Made by a program: the position numbers and the translations under genes | The notes under the pieces: generated by a model | Database searches by the model: none | What the model was told of the DNA's origin: nothing | What the model saw: only the letters and a program-made list of their open reading frames with translations | Part shown: positions 51,187 through 62,300 of the stretch, in pieces | How positions within the stretch are numbered: position 1 is the stretch's first letter | Layout: the number at the start of each line of letters is the position of its first letter | Assembly (NCBI GenBank): GCA_016785225.1 | Contig: JAFBJZ010000100.1 | Coordinates: forward strand, 186,001 to 250,000 | Length of the DNA: 64,000 bases | Direction: 5' to 3' | Source of the DNA: Psettodes erumei | Taxonomy: Eukaryota; Chordata; Actinopteri; Pleuronectiformes; Psettodidae

Positions 51187-51230
<44 letters not shown>
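51187..51230. repeat. (TG)n microsatellite
   Basis: A pure TG run of 44 bases, about 40 bases upstream of the ptcra start codon. Confidence 0.97.
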
Positions 51231-51233
<3 letters not shown>

Positions 51234-51577
51234 TTGTGCGCCTAGTGTATGCAAGCGTTTGAAAGGGGGGCATGCCATTTGGATTTGCCAGGAGCATTGC
51301 ATCATGGGGGATCAGCATGTCTCATTGTTGTGACCTTATACTAACAATGGTATCCCCCACTCACACACAGAGGGAGAGAAAGACAGTGTGAGCTATAATA
51401 CATATGAAGCTCGACCTGTGTTTGTATGGAAAGGAGAAAACTCGGGACAGGACATTCATGTGGACACTGGAAAGACAGCGAGGAGTCATTTTGAACGACA
51501 CACCTGCACACCTAAGGCTGTTAGATCTGAGGTGAGAAACTGATCATATCACTGCACCCAGAACATGAGTGCACCTG

Positions 51578-51578
<1 letters not shown>

Positions 51579-51621
<43 letters not shown>
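51579..51621. repeat. (CA)n microsatellite
   Basis: A pure CA run of about 43 bases in the ptcra/erap2 interval. Confidence 0.97.
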
Positions 51622-51623
<2 letters not shown>

Positions 51624-51882
51624 GGACGGCTGTTTCCCCCCAGTGTAGATTTTATATTAACCACCTGATCAGTTCAGCACAGAATAACATGTCCACATAA
51701 CCACTCGAGTCACGGTACAATGACATGACATCAGGTGTCCTCTAAACATCAGGTGGAAAATGCATTACACAAGTCCCTACTTAACAAACACAGTGAATGA
51801 AGCCACGTTGTCTGCATTATCTCGCACACACACCGACCGACAAACACACGCTCTCACCGGCAGTGGGCGGGAGCTTGAAAGA

Positions 51883-51894
51883 GAAAGTGAAACT
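51883..51894 (+). promoter_or_regulatory. interferon-stimulated response element (ISRE)
   Basis: GAAAGTGAAACT matches the ISRE/IRF consensus GAAANNGAAACT exactly, and GAAAGA precedes it to give a triple GAAA array (51877-51893). It sits about 50 bases upstream of the probable donor of erap2's non-coding exon 1, as expected for an interferon-induced aminopeptidase. Confidence 0.65.
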
Positions 51895-51941
51895 CCACTG
51901 TGGGGACGCGAAGCAAGGATGATGAGGCTAAATTAACCGAG
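51895..51941 (+). other. erap2: probable non-coding erap2 exon 1
   Basis: A donor ACCGAG then GTAAAG at 51941/51942 can pair with acceptor TGTCTTTCAG at 52515. The 5' UTR then continues 52516-52710 to the ATG. The transcription start is a guess. Confidence 0.4.
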
Positions 51942-52710
51942 GTAAAGTTGTCTTACGTTTTCCGTACAACACGACATCGGAAACAGTCAAAACGCAAGCA
52001 TTGTTTACTAACTGTGCCCTGAACCGTCTGAAGTCGCAGTTATGCTGCAGCTGTTGTCGCCTGGCAGTTTTAGCTGTGTCCTCACCTTGTTACATCCGCA
52101 TGGAAAATCATGTGCTTGGTTCGTCACGTTTCCTTGTGAGGAAGGAGATGTGTGAAGCTCAGTTTGCCAGAATTAACTGAGCGCAATGTCCAGGACAGTC
52201 CACCTGCTGTAAGCACGAAAACATTTCTTCTCAAAACTAAAATCCACCGCAGCAGCTTGCTATGGTGTATGAGCAAGTGAGCGAAGTGAACGAAGCTGTT
52301 GCAGTGTAGTAGAAGTAAACGGTAACTGCCTTGGACAACCTTTTCTTGGGTCAGAGTTTTATAGTGAAGAGCGAGACCTTTGCAGTGATAACACAGACCT
52401 GGTTGGAGGAAGCAATGCATAGCTGACTTCTGCTAGACTGTGGAAAGACTAATTATGCTGTCTGAATGAACACTGTACTGTTTCACATCCATAATGCTCC
52501 ACTAATGTCTTTCAGGTTTAAGAAGAGGTCCTGAGAACGCCCCTGACCTTTTTTGGTCCAGCCATCCAGCCAGTGTCCAACACTCACATCAAGTCGTCCT
52601 TAGTTGCTTCCTCTGTTTTGGGACTGAATAATTCGAGTACTGGCTGTCAGCCTGTCACTCAGGTTGGATTTTAAAAAAACAAACACTAGTCGGGGGATAT
52701 TTCATCCACA

Positions 52711-55700
52711 ATGGTCTTGGTGAGACTCTTAGCGCTCGTTCTGTTGCATGCGTCTCTGGTTGGGTGTGAGCCCAACCAGAGTTCACAACATGCGTCAAGT
52801 CCTCCAGGAGTGCATTCTTCTTCAGGTACTAGTAATCTTTCCTTCCCCTGGAGCCGTCTTCGCCTGCCAAGGTAACTGCCATGCTACTTTTGTTGTTACA
52901 CCCACATACAAAAACGACACAATAGTCAAGAAAATTGGTGGACCTCGGTTTTTGAGTCACTGCTTGAAAAGGTAACACCAATCTCTTCATATTAGGTTTA
53001 TCCTTCCTCTTCACTACCGCCTCCTCCTGCACCCCAACCTCACAAGTCTCACTTTCAATGGCTCCGTTCAAATCCAGATTGATGTCCAGAACAATACAAA
53101 CTGGGTTGTATTACACAGCAAGGGTCTACAGATCTCCAAAGCCACCATATTGACCAAGAACCTCACTCATCTGTCTGACCAGGTAGCTATTAATGCAGAG
53201 CTACTTGTCCTCTTTGCTTACCTTGGACACAATTTCTCTCCATGCTTTAATTGCTCAGAATTTAATGACTAGAAAACAGAATGAGACATTTCTGAATTTC
53301 CCTCATAGGTTCTTCCAGTTCTTCATAACCCATCGCATGAGCAGATTGGCATTTTCTCTCCCAGGGTGCTCAGCCATGGGCAAAAGTACTTTCTGTATAT
53401 TGAGTTTGGGGCAGAGCTAGCAGAGGGGTTCTATGGCTTCTACAAGAGCACCTACCGAACCGGCACAGGAGAGACCAGGTTAGACCAAGTAAATTGTACA
53501 CGTTGAGGTTTGTTACAGTTACAATACAATTCATAAAGTATCTGCCGGTGTCTCCTTCCAGAACTTTAGCTTCAACTCACTTTGAGCCCACAAGTGCTCG
53601 GATGGCATTCCCTTGTTTTGATGAGCCAGACTTCAAAGCCAACTTCTCTGTACGGATTAGGAGGAGCCCAGAGTACATTTCTCTCTCCAACATGCCTGTG
53701 GTGAGTGTTGCACATGTGTACATCATCAACAATCACAAAGGCTCGAATGTGTGTGAAAATGACTACGCTGAAATATTGTTGCAATTCAGGTCAAGACCGT
53801 GAAAGTAGACACGGACCTTCTTGAAGACCGGTTTGCTGCGAGTGTAGAGATGAGCACATACCTTGTTGCATTCGTCATCTGTGACTTCAGATCTGTCAGT
53901 GCAACAACATCCTCTGGAGTCCAGGTACAGCCTTCAGGACAACATCTGATATTTCTTGGTCTTAGCCTTCATCTTACTTGGTTAGATCTTAGTTCTTTCT
54001 CAGTGATTATTTTTGTTTTTTCATGCACTGTTACCCGCCTACAGGTGTCCATCTATGCCGCCCCTGAGAAGTGGCTTCAGACCCATTATGCCCTGGAGGT
54101 TGCGGTCAAAATGCTGGACTTCTACGAGGAGTACTTCAACATCCGCTATCCTCTACCCAAACAAGGTAAACATTTTTTTTCTGTGAGAAAACCACAGAAC
54201 ATTTATTTTTTTCCACATTTCTCTCATTTAACTTTTTTTTTTATCTTGTCACCCTTTGTTTTCTGACCTGTATTTTCTTTCTCTAAGATCTGATAGCCAT
54301 CCCAGACTTCCAGTCTGGTGCAATGGAGAACTGGGGTCTGACCACCTACAGGGAGACCAGCCTTCTCTTTGATCACCTCAAATCCTCTGTTTCTGATAAA
54401 CTCTGGGTTACAATGGTGATTGGCCATGAGCTTGCCCATCAGGTAAGAAATCGGCGTGTACTGTATCTGCACACTAATGATATACAGGATTTGTTTTTCT
54501 GCAGGAGTTCAGGCACTTATAAATCACTTTATTACATGAACAGCCAATGCAGAGTAATAAATTCCAATGTATTACACGCAGTGGTTTGGTAACTTGGTGA
54601 CCATGGAGTGGTGGAATGATATTTGGCTGAATGAAGGGTTTGCCAGATACATGGAGTACATTTCTGTGGAAGCTACCTACCCTGACCTCAAAGTGGTATG
54701 TGTTTTAATCTGAGAATTCATTGATTAATAGATTAATAAGCCTAGGAGAGAGGGTGGATAATCATGTTCTCTGCACAATCCTACAGGAGGAATATCTCCT
54801 TGACGTCTGCTTTGCAGCAGTTGGTCATGATTCACTTAACTCCTCTCGCCCAATATCAAGTCCAGCAGAGAACCCCACCCAGATCAGAGAGATGTTTGAC
54901 ACCGTCTCCTACGACAAAGTATGCTTTGCTCCATGTTATGCTTTCGGTCACAAAGAACGTTACAGAACTAATGATGAGGCAAATCTTTTTTACAAACAGT
55001 TCTCTATAGTACTCTATAAACTGACCCTTCCTCTCCCTCCCATCAGGGAGCATGTGTCCTGCACATGCTGCGACACTTTCTGACCGATGACGTGTTTCAG
55101 AGTGGGATAGTGCGATACCTCCGCAAGTACAGCTACAAAAATGCACATAATCAGGACCTGTGGGACAGTCTGGCCAACGTATGAACACAAACTGCATTCA
55201 TTGTGCAACACACTGTGTGCTACTTTGAAATGTTCTTGTTGAAGGAAAAGCAAGGGGGCAACATAGCAAAACTGTGTTTGAACATGGAACTTGCACTTGT
55301 CAAAATATGTTTTTTGGTTTTACAAATGATCTTCTTACCTTTTTGCAACCTTGAAATGCATTTTAATAGAAACTGGTGTTGAAATGTTCAGTTTTATATT
55401 TTTTAGACATGCTCGGAGGAGGACTTCATCTCAGGAAAACACTGTTACAGGAGTAGCCAGGCCGCCAAGAATGCTGTGAGTAAACATTTAAGGGTAAACT
55501 CTCCCACCATTTATATGATTGCCGCCACGTGTTGAATTTTGATCCCCAGCTGTCACCGACAGTATCTGTTTGCGGGGGAACATCTGGATTTGACGGCCAT
55601 GATGAACACTTGGACTCTGCAAAAAGGTGTCCCTCTGGTAACTGTAACGAGGAAGGGGCCTCGCCTGCTGCTCCGGCAGGACAGGTTCCTAAAAACAGTC

Positions 55701-58202
55701 CTGCCCTCTGACCCTCTCTGGCCCACACTGCAGAAGGGGTGAGCATGCACATACACTCACAGCTGCATAACCCTTGTCGTCAAGAATTTGTTTTCAAGTA
55801 ACTCTCAGCTTGCGCCTTTAAAAAAAAATCTCCGCTCTTGTGTAGTTTCCTTTGGCATATCCCTCTGACGTACAAGACAGATGCTTCCAGCACCATTCAC
55901 AGACATCTAATGACAACACACACAGGTAAGACTGAAGAGAGATACTTTCATATCTTAATTTTTCTTTGCCATTACATTGTTTTTCACCCTGTCATTTGCT
56001 TTTTATGTGCCTTTTAGACAGTATACATATTGGAGAGGAAGTTGGCTGGGTGAAGGTAAACATTGACATGACTGGCTATTATGTGGTTCATTACAATGAT
56101 GGTGGTTGGGATGAGATGACCAGACTGCTGAGGGAAAACCACACTGCTCTGAGCTACAAAGACAGGACTCATTTGATTCACAACGCTTTTCAATTGGTCA
56201 CGTAAGCACATTAAGTGTAAATGTGTTTGTGGGTCTGTGTGAGAGAACAAGATACATTTTTTATCTGTATGTCTGTTGTTACACGTAAACCAAACAGCTT
56301 TGTGTATCCTACCTGAAATAGCACCCAACCTTTCAAATATTCTTGCATTTCTGTAAAGGGCAGGCCACCTGCCGATCAATAAAGCCTTAGACCTGATTGG
56401 TTATCTGCGATTGGAGACACACACAGTGCCTCTCCTACAAGGACTGGACTATCTGGAGTCCCTTTACCAGATGATTGAGAAAAGGAATGAGCCTGAGCTA
56501 ACAGACACCCTGGGGGTAAGATGAAAAGAGTACACAGACTGTATCATAGTTATGTCAATGTCAGCATGAAATGAAGTTCATGAGATGTTGTTTCCCTCTG
56601 TGCTTTGGTGTAGATGTACATCCTTCGGTTTTTCCGTACTGTCATCGACCAGCAGACATGGAGTGACAGCGGCTCTGTATCAGAGCGACGGTTGAGATCA
56701 AGGGTCCTCTCTCTGTCCTGCCACCTGCATGACCCTCCCTGCCTGGAGCGGGCACGTCAGAGCTTCAACGACTGGCTCCAGTCCAATGGAACACTCAAGT
56801 CTGTCTGAATTGCATTTAAACATCATTATCAGTCAGCAAAATCTGTAATAATTCACATCAACAACAGGATTTCTCTGTGTTGCGCTGGACCATCTTATTT
56901 AATATTTCATCATGTCTCTAATATGCACGTCTGTCCTTGTGTTTACTCTAGCTTACCCACTGACGTGGCACGGACAGTGTATTCATGTGGGGCACAAGAT
57001 GACCACGGCTGGGCTTCACTCTTACACACATACAACAGCTCCCTCTCTGAGGCACAAAAAAACAAAATCCTGTTTGCCTTGACCTGTAGCAGAGACACCA
57101 GCAAACTGGAAAGGTATATTGTCTTTCTACTATATTTTTACACATGGTTAATGTCGCCACCTTGTGGCTTACACTGGTATGGTATCACAGTACTGCTGCC
57201 ACCACTGTACTGATTTTATTCTTGGTCAGTATAACAGACATGCTAAACTTAAAAATTCAAGTGACAGATGGTACACACATACATTACATACATTTTTGTC
57301 AGCTGCACAGATGTGTGTGTTTGTGTTGCAGACTGCTGGAGTTGGGTCTGGAAGGGAAGGTGATTCGATCTCAGGACCTGTCTCACCTCATCCTGATGGT
57401 GGCCAGGAACCCACGGGGACATCACCTTGCCTGGGACTTTGTCAAAAAGAACTGGCACACACTGGTTGAAAAGTTAGTATAACATAGGAGAGACACTGTG
57501 AATGAAACCACTAGTATGAGTCAAACCATGTGATGCCATGAAAATGCAGAGTTCCCTACTATTACAATAACTACATATATAGTATATACTGTATACTCTG
57601 TGCAGGTTTTTACTGCTCAAGCTGGCCTTGTGGGTCTTTTATTTGATAAGGACTTGATTTCAATTGTTTGTGACTGTCCTCTCTTTCTCTTTCTCACCCG
57701 CAGGTTCCAGTTGGGCTCATTCTGTATAAGAAACATCATCATTGGCACCACAGGCCAGTTTTCCTCTCCAGAAGAACTTGCTGAAGTAAATACAGTTAAA
57801 TTTTGAACTAATCTTTATTCCACAACATGTTGTACATATCTACCAATATTTACAATATCATAAATATTGTTTCTATTGACAGTATTTTTGTTGTTTGTTG
57901 TCTTTTTGCACCTCCATTTGTATTAACAAATAACAAACAATTATCATTGTTTTCAGTTCAAAACATTTCTATAAAATCCAAAGCGAGTCATTTCTGAGCT
58001 GTATCCTTTTTGTTTTTCATGTATTTGTCTTAACATTTGTGTGTTTGACCTCCAGGTGAAGTTGTTCTTTGAGTCCATCAAAGAACAGGCATCTCAGCTG
58101 AGAGCTACTCAGGTTGCCCTGGACAACGTGCAGAAAAATGTTCGCTGGATTCAGAGGAACCTAGAGACTCTGAGAAACTGGCTGACGGAGCAAATGAGGT
58201 GA
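52711..58202 (+). CDS. erap2: endoplasmic reticulum aminopeptidase 2 (M1 zinc metallopeptidase)
   Basis: Twenty coding exons: 52711-52871, 52996-53182, 53309-53478, 53562-53700, 53790-53924, 54045-54165, 54288-54442, 54582-54695, 54787-54918, 55047-55178, 55407-55475, 55563-55738, 55846-55925, 56018-56201, 56359-56515, 56614-56798, 56952-57113, 57332-57472, 57704-57785, 58056-58202. Phases agree throughout and give 942 residues, close to human ERAP1 (941) and ERAP2 (960). A signal peptide spans about residues 1-20. The exopeptidase motif GAMEN is at 315-319, zinc site HELAH at 351-355 with Glu374 after the usual 18-residue gap, and catalytic Tyr436 in FDTVSYDKG. Blocks such as TSLLFD, SDKLWVT, DSLNSSRPIS and YSCGAQ favour ERAP2 over ERAP1. 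In mammals the enzyme trims peptides in the ER for MHC class I. AATAAA lies at 58509-58514. Confidence 0.95.
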
Positions 58203-58872
58203 AAGATAGAGGAAAGAAAGGTGGTGGATGACGCATCCTACAGAAAGGATATGTGGAAGTGTTTTTGAATTTGTGCATTTTTATTTGGAAATTGTAATGT
58301 GCTTGTGTCAATGGAGAGTTGATCGTTTTGTATATAACAAGACATTTTGTAAATTTTCAAGGGGACTAATTTGTCAGAACAAGAATGTGAGTAAGGAGCA
58401 ATGTGTGCACCACGACTATTGTGTTATTTCTGATTGTCTGTCAGAGAGAAAGGCATCCATTCAAAAGTAATACAAAATGCAGATTCCTGGATTCTTCACC
58501 AAATCGACAATAAAAGGGTTAATTGTAGGTACGTTGTATTTGTGTCTTAATTGAAACATATACCTATCTTATTGTGTACATGTGTTAAGGCCAACCATTG
58601 TATATGTTTGCTTGATATTAATCAGATTTACTATTTATTTTCGAGTTCAGAAGTGATGTTAAGTTTATGGTAAAGGAGTTAAAGTTGGACATATATGATT
58701 TAGAGCTAAAGTTTAGGGTTTGGCCATCCAGGAAATGAATTTGAAACAATGCAGTGTCCTCACAAATATAATTAAAAAGTTCAACGGTTAAGGTTGAAAG
58801 CCATAGAATGAACTGATTTCAATATATATAGTCCACGCAAGTCGAGTGAAAACAGTGTGTTTGACATGCGTA

Positions 58873-58880
58873 TGACGTCA
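58873..58880. promoter_or_regulatory. palindromic CRE in the lnpep promoter
   Basis: TGACGTCA, a perfect CRE, lies about 470 bases before the lnpep ATG and about 360 bases after the erap2 polyadenylation signal. The 58860-59346 stretch is CpG-richer and TATA-less and is the likely lnpep promoter plus 5' UTR. Confidence 0.5.
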
Positions 58881-59346
58881 TGATCCCTCCCCCTTGGAGC
58901 GTCGTCCAAAAGGATGTGAGGAGCGTGATTTGACAGGACGTCTGCAGCAACTGGTCGGGGAGGAAGCAAAGTGACATTCGCTCGTTCGTTAGTTTGCCGA
59001 GCTCCTCGAGTCGGACTTGTTTACATATTTCGGTCGTAAGATTTGACATTTTCGAGAGTAGCGGTGTTAGTTCAGTGAACAGCTATGGGCGATAAAGTTG
59101 TGGGAGCCAGCTAACGTTTGCCGAATTGATGCCTTTCAGTCATTTGAAATTGTTGGAAGTTGTCTCGCACAAAGCTAGCTACTACGTAGCTAACGTGACT
59201 ACAGGGAGGACGCGTTGCTATTTACCGTGAGCGTCCGGAAGTGTGCTGTTGGTTGTGGCCAGCCTTAAAAACATCACGCCTGCCCAGCTGCTGTAAACTT
59301 GTAGAGCCTCGTTTTGGACGCGAGGAGCAATTTGAGATCTCCGACA

Positions 59347-62300
59347 ATGGATCCGTTTGACAGTAACAGCACAGGTAAGTAAAGGGGAAATGGTAGGTAC
59401 ATTAACAGCATGCTAACCGCAGCAGGCCGGCTAATAACTAACGGGACATTAGCTGCAAGCTGTCCGTGACTGACATTCACCGGAGGGCACGTGTTGAAAG
59501 GTGTGGGTTTGACTTTCGAAGAGGCTCGCGAAGCCTATCGGTGTGTTTTCTTTGCCTCTTTTCTTTTTTTTAAGTCGGGGGATTATCGGAAGCTAGCGTG
59601 ATCGCGCCGTCAGTCTGTTGACAGTGCTGCGGAGGCGTGATAGTATCTCACCGCACACGTTGTCTTATCCCCTCAAAGCAGAATTTGTCAGTACGGCGGT
59701 TTGTTTCTGCGTCGTTTTGAGTCCATTTGCGCCGAAAAAGTTGAATGCCGCACTCATAACCACTTTAAGACTCTCGTGCGCTACTGCTGAGATTCAGGCT
59801 GTGTGCCAGAACACCGCGCCGTTTGCCCGGTTGGAGCTCGTTGACTTGATAACAGTTGTGTGTTGTTATGGTGTGGGGAGCTGATAAACCACCACCGTCT
59901 CCGCTCGAGCTCCCCGCAGCCAGCTGCTTCGGAGCCTCTGCCGCGGTCCCAGGGCGCTCAGGGCTTCATTCAAACAAACAACAAAAGGCCAGCGCACTCA
60001 CTAAATACTCACATCTCTGAGGGAAGCCGCGAGTTCTCTGCGGGTGCTGTTTAATTTTACTTTTGTTTCGACCGAAGCGCAGCTGCTCGACTTCCTGTTT
60101 TTTGTTTTTGTTTTTTTTGTGTGTGTGTGTGTGTGTTTTCTTTTGTGATTCCAGCAGAATCTCGTTTTTCAGACGTATTTTCGATCACGTGATGGCGAGA
60201 AAGCCTCGGCAGAGGTGTCCTGCCCGTAACATTTTTCACGACCATCCAGCCAACAGAAAACAGTTAGTTGCGGCTCAGTCTTCGGTGTTGACTGACCTGA
60301 CAAACTCAGTATAATCAACAACAGCTCTGTGACTCCACGGAAGGCTTGCAGGATGCATGTTTTCAGTGGTCAGGAAGAGCACAGTCAGCAGACAACGCGC
60401 CTTACTGCTGTATTTACATACAAACTCAATGAAAGTACAGGAGTTGTGGGTTTTCAACCAATGCCTGGCCTGATTTCTAATTGTGGTCTGGATTATAAGC
60501 AGTTATCTCATCTGCCGCTCTAATGTCATCTTGGTCCCACAAAATAACTATCACCGTAACAATATCACACAGCTGGTAGAAATAGATGTGACAGTCACTG
60601 AAGTTTAATGTGTTCTCTCTTTTTTTTTTTGCTGGTGGGGGGGTGGGCTCTTATTTTTATCATATCCTCCTCTGGACATTACACATTACCTACTACTTAG
60701 GTCTGAGTCTATTTTTAGACGTTCATAGACGTTCATACACAGCAATGTGGTCCAAACAGAGACACAGTGACGGCCCGTGCAGTCATATCAGAGACACACT
60801 GTACAGGACAGCGAGGGAGCCAAATACACCTCTCACATTTCTGGGCTCTTGTCTTCCTTTTGGGGGGGGGGTTAAAGCTCACTTTTGTTTGGCGTCATTG
60901 TGTTTGCCTTCACAATGTGCTTGGTAGGTCAATAGGTGTTTACTGTCACAGTACCGTCCACTCAACCACAACCAACTGAGACTGAAGAGCATTGTCTTTA
61001 GTCTGTCGAAGCATGAATGGAACGTGACGCCAGATGCGAGACGTGCACCGCGTAGCTTTTCACTGCTTTTGCTGATATTAGATTAGGAAGCTGAACATGC
61101 CTCTGATTGTTTCAAGAATTACTGACCCGGCAGCCAGAAAATCACACGGAGTCCCGCGTGTTGTAAGAGGAGGTTCCTGTTCTTATGATGCTGAGGATGC
61201 AGGTTAGTTTGTGGAAACGCAGTCTGTAGCACATGACACGGTCACATGATGAGTCTTCACTACTCTTGCTTTTTTCCTACTTTTTGAACCACTGTCTCGG
61301 TTGTTTGTTGGCACTGTGGTTAAACAAATGCCCTAGAAATGAAATAGGTGATTTCTGTCTTAACAGAGTTCGCAGTACCTAAAAGTAGCTGCCTCAGCAG
61401 CCTGTTATACCCGTTCTGTCTCAGCCAAAGTACCAGGAAATACTGCAGAAAGTTCACCAACAGGAAACAGAAGAAATCTCTGTGCTTTTTAAATCGTGGC
61501 TCCTTGTTGCCCACACGTTTACTGCCGATGAGGAGCCTTTGTGCACGATCAGCGGCTTGCTGTCACCGCTGTCTTTGGTAAAACTCGAAAAGCACCGCAT
61601 GCAGGGCAAGCCTACGCACCGTGGATGTGTGTGTCAGTGAATGCTGTTTGGAATCTGCTCTTTATTTCTCACACCTCTCTCATTTCCTCTTTTGTAAAAA
61701 CTCCTGTCTATCTTCTCTTCCTCTTGGGTGTTGCAGAGCGAGCGAACCTGCCGAGGAACATGATCGAGAACAGCATGTTCGAAGAAGAGCCGGATGTCGT
61801 GGATTTGGCCAAAGACTCCACTGCATTTCCTGTACGTCTGCGTCATCTCATGTCATGCGTGCTGCACACAGCCTCACTTCAAGGACACACCTGGCTCGAT
61901 GATTTGCATTTCTCGTAATGCACATAGATTTCTCACAATGGCTTCCACCCATCCATCTGCAAAAGTTAAGCGATTGGCCTTTGGCAGCATAAATAACGAT
62001 CAGTTAATTCAAGGATGGCCGACACTTATGCATAGCCAGCTAGCGATGCTTATTTGCACGCTTTCACTTCAGCACATGCAGTGTGCTCTTTTACTAGTCT
62101 GCCATTTTTTTGACCTGTCAGCTGTATCTATAATCAGCATCGTGTGAATTACTCCTAGCGAAGAGGAACAGCCACAAAGTTCAGTATCTCTGTCCGTCTC
62201 TGTGGAGCTGCAGTGACGCAATTACTCCACGAAAGCCATTTGACTTTGATGTTATCTTTACAATACACTATTCCACAGTGGCAGTTTCTGTCAATATAGA

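Larger units (their letters stand above)
51149..51900. promoter_or_regulatory. divergent ptcra/erap2 promoter interval
   Basis: The stretch between the ptcra start (minus) and the erap2 first exon (plus) has TG (51187-51230) and CA (51579-51621) tracts. It holds five CACCTG/CAGGTG E-boxes (51501, 51572, 51662, 51732, 51750) and a perfect ISRE near its right end. No other gene fits here. Confidence 0.55.

Noticed and set aside
52711..58202. Naming the first aminopeptidase erap1
   Set aside because: Length fits both, but blocks such as SDKLWVT, DSLNSSRPIS, YSCGAQ and LAWDFVKKNW are closer to ERAP2. A phylogeny would settle it.
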